Origin: Pseudomonas sp. St316
GTDB taxonomy: Bacteria; Pseudomonadota; Gammaproteobacteria; Pseudomonadales; Pseudomonadaceae
DNA length: 64,000 nt
Direction: 5' to 3'
Assembly: GCF_018325905.1 (NCBI RefSeq)
Contig: NZ_AP021901.1
Location: forward strand, 2,914,001-2,978,000
Shown here: one piece after another, positions 1 to 7,721 of the stretch
How the letters are laid out: every line of letters begins with the position of its first letter
Position numbering within the stretch: position 1 is the first letter of the stretch
Program-made: the position numbers and the translations under genes
The notes under the pieces: model-generated
The model's database searches: none
What the model was told of the DNA's origin: nothing
The model's input: only the letters and a program-made list of their open reading frames with translations

Positions 1-163
1 CGAGGCACAGAAAATCACCGCCGAAGAGGATTGGAAAATCCCCCTGGTCCAGGCCGGCATCGACGTCGCCGCCATCGATCAGGGCTGGACCCTGCGTGTG
101 GCACCGGCCGGCCAGGGCAGCCAGGACACCCCCGACGAAACCCCGGACGCCGATGATGAATAA
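1..163 (+). CDS. gspL: GspL-like type II secretion protein, C-terminal end (partial)
   Basis: The reading frame is open from the window edge to a TAA at 161-163, giving about 53 residues of a C-terminus that ends in an acidic tail (DADDE). No family motif can be read in so short a piece. The assignment rests on context: it overlaps the start of a GspM-like gene (ATGATGAATAA) exactly as gspL overlaps gspM in type II secretion operons. GspL is the inner-membrane protein whose cytoplasmic part binds the GspE ATPase and whose periplasmic part pairs with GspM; this would be the end of that periplasmic part. The 5' end lies outside the window. Confidence 0.6.
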   Translation, partial: EAQKITAEEDWKIPLVQAGIDVAAIDQGWTLRVAPAGQGSQDTPDETPDADDE

Positions 164-740
164 GCATTCGTTGGCACTGGCGTGGGGGCGCTGGGCAACC
201 TATCGCACCCGTTTGCGCACGTTCTGGCGGGGGCTGGCGGTGCGCGAGCAAGCCGCCGTGGCCCTGGCTTCGCTGGTGTTGGGCGGCTGCCTGGCCTGGC
301 TCGCACTGATCCAGCCACCGCTCAAGACCATCGCCTACTGGCAAGCCGAAACCCCGAAGCTGCGTTCACAGACCGAAGCCCTCGAAGTGCTGTTGCGTGA
401 CGTCGCTGGACCTGTACCCGACCAGCCCCTTGAAGCCGCCTTGCGCCAGAGCCTCGACGCCAGCGGCTTGAGCCAGCACTACCAACTGCAAACACCTGAC
501 GCCGAGCATCCCAAGGCCTTGCAGCTCACGTTCGACAAGGCTCCGGCCGAGGCGGTGATCAACTGGCTATTGGGCAACCCACGGCAATTCTCCCTGGAAG
601 TGATCGAGGCCCGTTTGCAGCGCACCGCCCTTGCCAATCCCGACAACCACGACAACGACAGCAACCACGACAACACCGCCGGCACACTGTCCGGAACCGT
701 TCGCATGGATCAGGCGCAAGGCGCTAAGGAAGCTTCATGA
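153..740 (+). CDS. gspM: GspM-like type II secretion inner-membrane protein
   Basis: This is a 195-aa protein with the family's bitopic plan: a basic N-terminus, one membrane helix at about residues 35-55 (VALASLVLGGCLAWLALIQPP), then a short periplasmic domain. GspM stabilises GspL in the inner-membrane platform. The ATG at 153 (or 156) is preferred because it overlaps the upstream stop, indicating translational coupling. A longer reading from 96 would start inside gspL. The 3' end overlaps the start of gspD by four bases. The C-terminal tail is rich in Asp, Asn and His (residues about 165-180), which looks like a disordered extension. The call is supported more by operon position than by sequence, because GspM proteins diverge strongly. 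Confidence 0.8.
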   Translation: MMNKHSLALAWGRWATYRTRLRTFWRGLAVREQAAVALASLVLGGCLAWLALIQPPLKTIAYWQAETPKLRSQTEALEVLLRDVAGPVPDQPLEAALRQSLDASGLSQHYQLQTPDAEHPKALQLTFDKAPAEAVINWLLGNPRQFSLEVIEARLQRTALANPDNHDNDSNHDNTAGTLSGTVRMDQAQGAKEAS

Positions 741-3097
741 AAGGGGTCAGATACCCACGTCATTGGCGCAAGGCTGCACCGCTGTTGTTGCTCGCGTTGA
801 GTGCGTGCAACAACACGCCACCCGCGTCGCAGTCACCCTTGCTGGTGGACAGTGAGTTGGGCATTCCGTTGGGCAGTACCCAACGCAGCGGCGATGCATT
901 GCTCGATCGCCAGCGGGCCCAGGACCTGCGTGAACGCAAGCCAGCGGTGCGGCATCAGGTCGACCTCACCACCCGTGCCCGTGAGCCGCGTAGCAATACG
1001 CCAGCGCGCACGCCCCTGGGGGATCAGCCGGTGACGCTGAATTTCGTCGAGGCGGATATCCAGGCGGTGGCGCGGGCCTTGTCCCGTTCCACCGGCCAAC
1101 AGTTTCTGGTGGACCCGCGGGTCAAGGGCAACCTGACGCTGGTTTCCGAAGGCCAGGTCCCGGCCCACCAGGCCTACGACATGCTGCTGGCCGCGCTGCG
1201 CATGCAAGGCTTCAGCGTGGTGGACGTCGGCGGCGTCGCCCAGGTGGTGCCGGAGGCCGATGCCAAGCTGCTGGGCGGGCCGATCTACAGCGCCGACAAA
1301 CCGGCCGGCAACGGCATGCTCACCCGCACCTTTCGCCTGCAATACGAAAACGCCGTGAACCTGATCCCGGTGCTGCGACCGATCGTGTCGCCGAACAACC
1401 CGATCAATGCCTACCCGGGCAACAACACCATTGTCGTCACCGATTACGCCGAGAACCTGTCGCGGGTCGCGCAACTCATCGAAGGCATCGACACCCCAAG
1501 CGCCATCGACACCGACGTGGTGCCGGTCCACAACGGCATCGCCGTCGATATCGCGCAAATGGTCTCTGACTTGCTGGAAACCCAGGGCGGCGACCAGACC
1601 CAGAAGATCAACGTGATCGGCGACCCGCGCTCCAATTCCATCATCATCCGCGCGGGCAGCCCCGAGCGCACCGAGCTGGCGCGCAACCTGATCTACAAGC
1701 TCGACAACGCCCAGAACAATCCGAGCAACCTGCATGTGGTGTACCTGCGCAACGCCCAGGCCGGCAAACTGGCCCAGGCCCTGCGTGGTTTGCTCACCGG
1801 GGAAAGCGAAGGCGAGGGCAGCGACAACGCGCGCTCGGTGCTCAGTGGCATGGGTGGCAGCACCAACGGCCAGGGTGTGCAGGGCAGCAGTGGCGATGGC
1901 TCCAGCACCACCACCAGCGGCAGTGCGTCGACCAGTGGCAACGGCTACGCCCAAGGCAGCACCGGCACGACTTCCGCTTCGACGAAAAACGAACAGGGCA
2001 CTGCCTTCAGCGCTGGCGGCGTGACCATCCAGGCCGATGCCACCACCAACACCTTGCTGATCTCCGCGCCGGACCCGTTGTACCGCAACTTGCGGGAAGT
2101 CATCGACCTGCTGGACCAGCGTCGCGCCCAAGTGGTGATCGAAAGCCTGATCGTCGAGGTCGGCGAGGACGACGCCAGTGAGTTCGGCGTGCAATGGCAG
2201 ACTGGCAACCTCGGTGGCAGCGGCGTGATCGGCGGGGTCAATCTCGGCGGCACGGCGCTCAACCTCAATGGCAAGACCAGCATCGATGTGCTGCCCCAGG
2301 GCCTGAACCTGGGAGTGGTCAACGGCACCGTGGACATTCCCGGCATCGGCAAGATCCTCGACCTCAAGGTCCTGGCCCGGGCCTTGAAAAGCAAGGGCGG
2401 CACCAATGTGCTGTCGACGCCGAACCTGCTGACCCTGGACAACGAAGCGGCGAGCATTTTCGTCGGCCAGACCATTCCCTTCGTCAGTGGCAGCTATGTC
2501 ACCGGCGGGGGCGGCACCAGCAATAACCCGTTCCAGACCGTCACCCGCGAGGAGGTGGGTTTGAAGCTCAATGTCCGGCCGCAGATTTCCGAAGGCGGGA
2601 CGGTCAAGCTCGATATCTATCAGGAGGTCAGCAGCGTCGATAATCGCGCCTCAAGCACCACGGGCATCGTCACCAACAAGCGCGCCATCGACACCAGTAT
2701 CCTGCTCGATGACGGTCAGATCATGGTCCTGGGCGGGCTGCTGCAGGATGGCTACAGCCAGAGCAACGACGCAGTGCCGTGGCTGTCGACGATCCCCGGG
2801 ATTGGCGCGCTGTTTCGCAACGAACGGCGGCAGATTACCAAGACCAACCTGATGGTGTTTCTGCGGCCCTATATCATCCGCGACACGGCGGCGGGACGCG
2901 GCATCACCCTCAACCGCTACGACTTCATGCGCCGCGCCCAGGGCCTGCTGCAACCGGAACGCAGTTGGGCCCTGCCGGACATGCAAGCCCCGCAACTGCC
3001 GGCCTCGGCCCGGGCGATCCCGGGGGCGGCGCCGGTGAGCTTGCAGACACCCAGGGCGGCGATCAAGGCCGTGCCGGTCGAAGGAGGCACTCGCTGA
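737..3097 (+). CDS. gspD: Type II secretion secretin GspD, lipoprotein (HxcQ-like)
   Basis: At 786 aa this is the outer-membrane secretin through which folded exoproteins leave the cell. The N-terminus has a lipobox ending LLALSAC with the modifiable Cys at residue 24, so the protein should be lipidated. Xcp-type secretins usually have an ordinary signal peptide and need a pilotin, whereas the P. aeruginosa HxcQ secretin is a self-piloting lipoprotein, so this resembles the Hxc type. The N0 domain begins near residue 95 (VTLNFVEADIQAVARAL). N1-N3 repeats follow, with a Gly/Ser/Thr-rich insertion at about residues 360-425 in N3. The secretin pore signature VPWLSTIPGIGALF lies near residue 680. 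It overlaps gspM by four bases. A REP pair separates it from gspE. Confidence 0.95.
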   Translation: MKGVRYPRHWRKAAPLLLLALSACNNTPPASQSPLLVDSELGIPLGSTQRSGDALLDRQRAQDLRERKPAVRHQVDLTTRAREPRSNTPARTPLGDQPVTLNFVEADIQAVARALSRSTGQQFLVDPRVKGNLTLVSEGQVPAHQAYDMLLAALRMQGFSVVDVGGVAQVVPEADAKLLGGPIYSADKPAGNGMLTRTFRLQYENAVNLIPVLRPIVSPNNPINAYPGNNTIVVTDYAENLSRVAQLIEGIDTPSAIDTDVVPVHNGIAVDIAQMVSDLLETQGGDQTQKINVIGDPRSNSIIIRAGSPERTELARNLIYKLDNAQNNPSNLHVVYLRNAQAGKLAQALRGLLTGESEGEGSDNARSVLSGMGGSTNGQGVQGSSGDGSSTTTSGSASTSGNGYAQGSTGTTSASTKNEQGTAFSAGGVTIQADATTNTLLISAPDPLYRNLREVIDLLDQRRAQVVIESLIVEVGEDDASEFGVQWQTGNLGGSGVIGGVNLGGTALNLNGKTSIDVLPQGLNLGVVNGTVDIPGIGKILDLKVLARALKSKGGTNVLSTPNLLTLDNEAASIFVGQTIPFVSGSYVTGGGGTSNNPFQTVTREEVGLKLNVRPQISEGGTVKLDIYQEVSSVDNRASSTTGIVTNKRAIDTSILLDDGQIMVLGGLLQDGYSQSNDAVPWLSTIPGIGALFRNERRQITKTNLMVFLRPYIIRDTAAGRGITLNRYDFMRRAQGLLQPERSWALPDMQAPQLPASARAIPGAAPVSLQTPRAAIKAVPVEGGTR

Positions 3098-3156
3098 TGA
3101 ACACCCAACCTGTGGGAGTTCGCGGTATGCACAATACTGAGGCCACCCCAAGACAC

Positions 3157-3246
3157 TGTGGGAGCGAGCTTGCTCGCGATGACGGCAGTTCGCTCAACAT
3201 CATTGCAACTGACCCACCGCTATCGCGAGCAAGCTCGCTCCCACAG
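3157..3246. repeat. REP inverted pair between gspD and gspE
   Basis: A TGTGGGAGCGAGC-TTGCTCGCGAT palindrome (3157-3180) faces its inverted copy (about 3221-3245). This is the common Pseudomonas REP doublet. It lies inside the type II secretion operon, so transcripts from gspD to gspE must pass a strong stem-loop. Confidence 0.9.
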
Positions 3247-3281
3247 AAGTTATGTGTGCTTCTTGGGCCTGAGGCGTCGGC

Positions 3282-4700
3282 ATGAACACCCTCCCATACG
3301 CCTGGGCCAAGGCCCAACGCCTGGTGTTGCGTCAGTCCGACGAGGGAACGGTGCTGATGGTGTGCCCGTCCACGCCGGGCTGGTCCATCAGTGAAGTGCG
3401 CCGTCAGTTCGGCGACGTGCGGCTGGAGCGGGTGCGCGACGAGGAGCTCGACGGCTTGCTCAACACCGCCTACGCCGACACCGGCAGCGCCGCCGCCGTG
3501 GTAGGCGCGGCGGAAAACGAGGTGGACCTCGACCGGCTGATGCAGGACATCCCCGAAATCACCGACCTGCTGGACACCCAGGACGGCGCGCCGGTGATTC
3601 GCATGATCAATGCCTTGCTGACCCAGGCCGCGCGGGACGAGGCCAGCGACATCCACATCGAACCCTACGAGAGCCATTCGATGGTGCGCTATCGGGTCGA
3701 CGGCACCCTGCGCGACGTGGTTTCGCCGCGCAAGGCCCTGCACGGCGCGCTGGTGTCGCGGATCAAGATCATGGCCCAGCTCGACATCGCCGAAAAACGC
3801 CTGCCCCAGGACGGGCGCATTGCCTTGCGCGTGGCCGGTCGACCGATCGATATCCGCGTCTCCACGGTGCCCACCGGCCATGGCGAACGGGTGGTGATGC
3901 GCCTGTTGGACAAACAGGCCGGGCGCCTGCAATTGGAAACCCTGGGCATGGATCCGGACGTGCTGGGCAAGCTCGATCACCTGATCCGCCAGCCCCACGG
4001 CATCGTCCTGGTCACCGGCCCCACCGGCAGCGGCAAGACCACTAGCCTCTACGCCGCCTTGGCCCGGCTGGACGCCAGCGTCCACAACATCCTCACGGTG
4101 GAAGACCCGGTGGAATACGACCTGCCGGGCATCAGCCAGATCCAGGTCAACGCCAAGATCGACATAACCTTCGCCTTGGCGTTGCGGGCGATCCTGCGCC
4201 AGGACCCGGACATCATCATGATCGGTGAAATCCGCGACCTGGAGACCGCACAAATTGCCGTGCAAGCATCCCTCACCGGTCACCTGGTCCTGGCGACCCT
4301 GCACACCAACGATGCGGTGTCGGCCATCAACCGCTTGATCGACATGGGCGTCGAGCCGTTCCTGCTGGCCTCGTCGATGCTCGGGGTGTTGGCCCAGCGA
4401 CTGGTGCGTCGGTTGTGCCCGCAGTGCAAACAGCCGGATCCGGCCACGCCCGGCACCTGGCGCCCGGAGGGCTGCCCGAGCTGTAACCAGACCGGCTACA
4501 GCGGGCGCACCGGTATTCATGAGTTGTTCTGCATCGACGATGACATCCGCACGCTGATTCACCAGGGGGCTGGGGAGCAGGCCTTGCGCGCCGCTGCCCG
4601 CCAAGCCGGGATGTTCAGCATGCGCGAGGACGGCGAACGCTGGGTCCGCAGTGGCACCACGGCGCCTGAAGAAATCCTGCGCGTGACACGGGACGCCTGA
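3282..4700 (+). CDS. gspE: Type II secretion ATPase GspE
   Basis: This 472-aa cytoplasmic ATPase powers pseudopilus assembly. Walker A GPTGSGKTT is at residues 246-254. The Asp box (EDPVEY), Walker B (IIMIGEIRD) and His box (LATLHTND) follow in the usual order. The C-terminal zinc-binding tetracysteine motif is present as CPQC followed by CPSC 17 residues later. The N-terminal domain is short compared with Xcp-type GspE, as in Hxc-like ATPases. The stop overlaps the start of gspF (TGATG), so the two are translationally coupled. The 184-bp gap upstream is filled by the REP doublet. Confidence 0.97.
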   Translation: MNTLPYAWAKAQRLVLRQSDEGTVLMVCPSTPGWSISEVRRQFGDVRLERVRDEELDGLLNTAYADTGSAAAVVGAAENEVDLDRLMQDIPEITDLLDTQDGAPVIRMINALLTQAARDEASDIHIEPYESHSMVRYRVDGTLRDVVSPRKALHGALVSRIKIMAQLDIAEKRLPQDGRIALRVAGRPIDIRVSTVPTGHGERVVMRLLDKQAGRLQLETLGMDPDVLGKLDHLIRQPHGIVLVTGPTGSGKTTSLYAALARLDASVHNILTVEDPVEYDLPGISQIQVNAKIDITFALALRAILRQDPDIIMIGEIRDLETAQIAVQASLTGHLVLATLHTNDAVSAINRLIDMGVEPFLLASSMLGVLAQRLVRRLCPQCKQPDPATPGTWRPEGCPSCNQTGYSGRTGIHELFCIDDDIRTLIHQGAGEQALRAAARQAGMFSMREDGERWVRSGTTAPEEILRVTRDA

Positions 4701-5911
4701 TGAATCGCTACCGTTTCGAGGCCGCCGACGCCCAGGGCAAGATCGAATCCGGACACTTGGAAGCCGATAGCCAGGGGGCGGCCTTCAACCTGTTGCGCAG
4801 TCGCGGATTGACCGCGCTGCAGGTGCAGTTGGAGCGCAACACGACGCAGGCCAATGGCGGTGGGCTATTCAGCCCTAAACTTTCGGACAACGACCTGGCC
4901 TGGGCCACCCGGCAACTGGCGAGCCTGCTAGGCGCGAGCCTGCCATTGGAGGCGGCGTTGAGCGCCACGGTGGAGCAGGCCGAGAAGAAGCACATCGCCC
5001 AGACCCTCAGCGCGGTGCGGGCCGATGTGCGCAGCGGCATGCGTTTGGCCGAAGCCCTGGCGGCGCGGCCTCGGGATTTTCCGGAGATCTATCGGGCGTT
5101 GATCGCCGCTGGCGAGGAGTCCGGCGATCTGGCCCAGGTCATGGAGCGCCTGGCCGATTACATCGAGGAGCGCAACAACCTGCGCGGCAAGATCCTCACG
5201 GCGTTCATCTATCCCGGCGTGGTCGGGCTGGTGTCGATTGCCATCGTGATTTTCCTCCTCAGCTATGTGGTGCCGCAGGTGGTCAGCGCGTTCTCCCAGG
5301 CCCGGCAAGACCTACCCGCGCTGACCGTGGCGATGCTCACCGCCAGTGATTTCATTCGTGCCTGGGGCTGGTTGTGTTTTGGCGTGCTGGCCGGTGGCTT
5401 CTGGAGTTGGCGCATGTACTTGCGCAAACCGGCGGCGCGGTTGAGTTGGCACGCGCGGGTGCTGCGCCTGCCGCTGATCGGGCGTTTTGTTCTGGGCCTC
5501 AACACCGCGCGGTTTGCCTCGACCCTGGCAATTCTCGGTGGCGCCGGGGTGCCATTGCTGCGGGCCCTGGAGGCGGCCCGCCAGACCCTGTCCAACGACC
5601 GCCTGAGCCTGAGTGTCAGCGATGCCACCGCCAAGGTTCGCGAAGGGGTCAACCTGGCGGCGGCGCTACGGGTGGAAAAAGTCTTCCCGCCGGTGCTCAT
5701 CCACCTGATCGCCAGCGGCGAGAAAACCGGTTGCCTGCCACCGATGCTCGAACGCGCCGCGCAAACCCTGTCCCGGGACATCGAGCGCCGCGCCATGGGC
5801 ATGACCGCGTTGCTGGAGCCGCTGATGATCGTGGTCATGGGCGGCGTGGTGCTGGTGATCGTCATGGCCGTGTTGTTGCCGATTATCGAGATCAACCAGT
5901 TGGTCCAGTAA
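4700..5911 (+). CDS. gspF: Type II secretion inner-membrane platform protein GspF
   Basis: A 403-aa polytopic protein with two tandem T2SF domains (about residues 65-190 and 270-390). Three hydrophobic segments are visible: VGLVSIAIVIFLLSYVVPQV, GWLCFGVLAGGFWSW and the C-terminal VVMGGVVLVIVMAVLLPI. Each T2SF domain carries the family's G-E-x-(S/T)-G turn (AGEESGDLAQV and SGEKTGCLPPM). GspF sits in the inner-membrane platform and couples GspE to the pseudopilus. It is the last gene of the operon visible here. The pseudopilins, gspC and the prepilin peptidase are not in the window and are presumably upstream or elsewhere. Confidence 0.96.
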   Translation: MNRYRFEAADAQGKIESGHLEADSQGAAFNLLRSRGLTALQVQLERNTTQANGGGLFSPKLSDNDLAWATRQLASLLGASLPLEAALSATVEQAEKKHIAQTLSAVRADVRSGMRLAEALAARPRDFPEIYRALIAAGEESGDLAQVMERLADYIEERNNLRGKILTAFIYPGVVGLVSIAIVIFLLSYVVPQVVSAFSQARQDLPALTVAMLTASDFIRAWGWLCFGVLAGGFWSWRMYLRKPAARLSWHARVLRLPLIGRFVLGLNTARFASTLAILGGAGVPLLRALEAARQTLSNDRLSLSVSDATAKVREGVNLAAALRVEKVFPPVLIHLIASGEKTGCLPPMLERAAQTLSRDIERRAMGMTALLEPLMIVVMGGVVLVIVMAVLLPIIEINQLVQ

Positions 5912-5936
5912 GCACACAATCCGTGGCGAACATTGA

Positions 5937-5972
5937 TTTTGTGGCGAGGGGATAAATCCCCTCGCCACAAAA
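5937..5972. terminator. Strong hairpin after gspF (second REP type)
   Basis: A perfect 16-bp stem (TTTTGTGGCGAGGGGA with its complement) closes a TAAA loop 26 bp after the gspF stop. It matches the second Pseudomonas REP family (GTGGCGAGGG core) and ends in AAAA/TTTT, so it could also act as a bidirectional terminator for the secretion operon. There is no long U tract, so terminator function is inferred. Confidence 0.6.
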
Positions 5973-6199
5973 GTGGTGATCGGTCAGAAGTTTTTTCGAC
6001 GCCGCAGCCACCTCCCGAGCCCCGTGCGGATCAAACTCGGGTTCCTCGTTCTGTCATGTTCGCCCGCCAGGCAACCACCCGCCGCGACCTCCACTGCCGC
6101 CCCGCATGGTACGACTGTGAAACCTGCTCGAAACCCCGATCCAGAGCCCTTGAACACCCGAGGAAAATGCCTTCGAAAGCGCCTCCAGCTCCCGAGGTT

Positions 6200-6217
6200 T
6201 TTTCCTTTATCTGTCAC
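6200..6217 (+). promoter_or_regulatory. Putative Pho box upstream of the DING gene
   Basis: TTTTCCT-TTAT-CTGTCAC matches the two-half Pho box layout (seven bases, four-base AT spacer, seven bases; consensus CTTTCAT/CTGTCAT) at 5/7 and 6/7 positions, in the correct orientation 122 bp before the DING start codon. The rest of the 366-bp gap (5973-6338) shows no gene; I see only this site and a strong AAAGGAGA ribosome binding site. Confidence 0.5.
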
Positions 6218-6338
6218 CGGAACCTGCGAATTTCTACTCCATGGCCTCACCCCAACGCCTGCGGCACCGGACCGAGCGCCATGACGGCAAGCACGCGTCA
6301 CCCAACCTACGTACGAACACGATGAAAGGAGATTCTTC

Positions 6339-7511
6339 ATGTTTAAGCGCAACGTTCTCGCGGTATCCCTGACCCTCGCCGGCCTCTGCGCCGCTCAGGC
6401 CGCCATGGCTGATGTCAACGGTGGTGGCGCTACCTTGCCTCAGCCGCTGTACCAGACTTCCGGCGTTTTGACCGCCGGTTTCGCCCCCTACATCGGCGTG
6501 GGCAGCGGTGCAGGCAAGGCTGCTTTCCTGAACAACGACTACACCAAGTTCGTGGCTGGCAACACCAGCAAGAACGTGCACTGGGCTGGCAGCGATTCGA
6601 AGCTCAGTCAGGCTGAACTGGACGGCTACGTGACCAATCATGGTGCTGCATGGGGTCCACTGATCCAGGTGCCTTCGGTGGCCACTTCGGTTGCCATTCC
6701 GTTCAACAAGACTGGTACTGCCAACGTTGACTTGAGCGTCAACCAGTTGTGCGGCGTGTTCTCCGGCCGTCTGACCGACTGGAGCCAGATCACCGGTTCC
6801 GGCCGTACTGGCGCCATCACCGTGGTCTATCGCGCTGAAAGCAGTGGCACCACCGAGCTGTTCACCCGTTTCCTGAACGCCAAGTGCGCTGAAACCGGTG
6901 CTTTCGCCATCACCACCAACTTCGCCTCCAGCTACAGCAACGGCTTGCCTGCCGGCGCTGTAGCCGCCACTGGCAGCCAGGCTGTGATGACTGCTGTGAA
7001 CGCTGCCCAAGGTCGCATCACCTACATGAGCCCGGATTACGCCGCCACCACCCTGGCCGGCCTGGACGACGCCACCAAGGTCGCTCGCGTTGCCGGTGTT
7101 TCCCCAGCCCCGGCCAACGTGTCGGCCGCAATCGCAGCCGTCGCCGTGCCTGCTGCCGCCAGCCGCGCCAACCCTAACGCCTGGGTGCCGGTGTTTGCCG
7201 CAACTACCAACGCTAACGACCCAAGCGTCGTGGCTTACCCAACCACCGGCTATCCGATCCTGGGTTTCACCAACCTGATCTTCAGCCAATGCTACGCCAA
7301 CGCTGCCCAGACCACCCAGGTGCGTGATTTCTTCACCCGTCACTTCAACGCCACGGCCGCTAGCAGCAACGATGCCGCTATCACCGCCAACCGCTTTGTG
7401 CCTCTGCCGGCTGCCTGGAAGCAAGCTGTGCGTAGCAGCTTCCTGACCACTACCAACGCTCAAAGCATCGGCAATACCAACGTGTGCAACGGCATTGGTC
7501 GTCCGCTGTAA
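6339..7511 (+). CDS. DING-type phosphate-binding protein (PstS-like, LapC-like)
   Basis: A 390-aa secreted protein. A Sec signal peptide of 24 residues ends in AMA, and the mature protein begins DVNGGGATLPQ, the variant of the DINGGG start that names the DING family. These are PstS-like phosphate-binding proteins with a Venus-flytrap fold; the phosphate-loop-like segments GVGSGAGKAAF and ESSGTTELFTRF are visible. In P. aeruginosa PA14 a DING protein (LapC) is a substrate of the Hxc type II system. The position here directly after an Hxc-like secretion operon fits that role, although secretion by this system is inferred. A strong AAAGGAGA ribosome binding site supports the start, and a Pho-box-like site lies upstream. 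Codon use is even and there is no truncation. Confidence 0.9.
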   Translation: MFKRNVLAVSLTLAGLCAAQAAMADVNGGGATLPQPLYQTSGVLTAGFAPYIGVGSGAGKAAFLNNDYTKFVAGNTSKNVHWAGSDSKLSQAELDGYVTNHGAAWGPLIQVPSVATSVAIPFNKTGTANVDLSVNQLCGVFSGRLTDWSQITGSGRTGAITVVYRAESSGTTELFTRFLNAKCAETGAFAITTNFASSYSNGLPAGAVAATGSQAVMTAVNAAQGRITYMSPDYAATTLAGLDDATKVARVAGVSPAPANVSAAIAAVAVPAAASRANPNAWVPVFAATTNANDPSVVAYPTTGYPILGFTNLIFSQCYANAAQTTQVRDFFTRHFNATAASSNDAAITANRFVPLPAAWKQAVRSSFLTTTNAQSIGNTNVCNGIGRPL

Positions 7512-7540
7512 CCCACGCTTGAGCGACACGCAACACCGAT

Positions 7541-7571
7541 CAGCAACGGCTTAAGCCGTTGCTGATTTTTT
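7541..7571 (+). terminator. Rho-independent terminator of the DING gene
   Basis: A perfect 10-bp stem CAGCAACGGC / GCCGTTGCTG with a TTAA loop is followed by ATTTTTT, starting 30 bp after the stop codon. Confidence 0.93.
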
Positions 7572-7598
7572 GCGTAATGCCTGAACCAACATAGCCAC

Positions 7599-7616
7599 AT
7601 GAAATTTTCATGACAT
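7599..7616 (-). promoter_or_regulatory. Pho-box-like site, minus orientation
   Basis: Read on the minus strand the site is ATGTCAT-GAAA-ATTTCAT, 12 of 14 half-site positions matching the Pho box consensus. It lies between the DING terminator and the giant exoprotein gene, 106 bp before that start. Its orientation faces away from the exoprotein gene, so a direct activator role is uncertain. Confidence 0.35.
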
Positions 7617-7721
7617 CCGTTCGGTCCCGAGCGGTTGTAACCGCCTATTCCCTATAGCCAACGCTGGCAGCTTGATAGCACTGCGTTGCGCCCCTGAAAG
7701 CAAACCGAAAGGATAAGTAGG

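Noticed and set aside
833..2194. 453-codon open frame antisense to the secretin gene
   Set aside because: It is the mirror of a GC-rich coding frame, with His/Asp/Gln-rich low-complexity translation and no ribosome binding site; gspD on the other strand is certain.
5937..5972. Attachment site or origin-type palindrome
   Set aside because: Its sequence matches the GTGGCGAGGG REP family seen again at 54.3 kb, so a repeat/terminator is the simpler reading.
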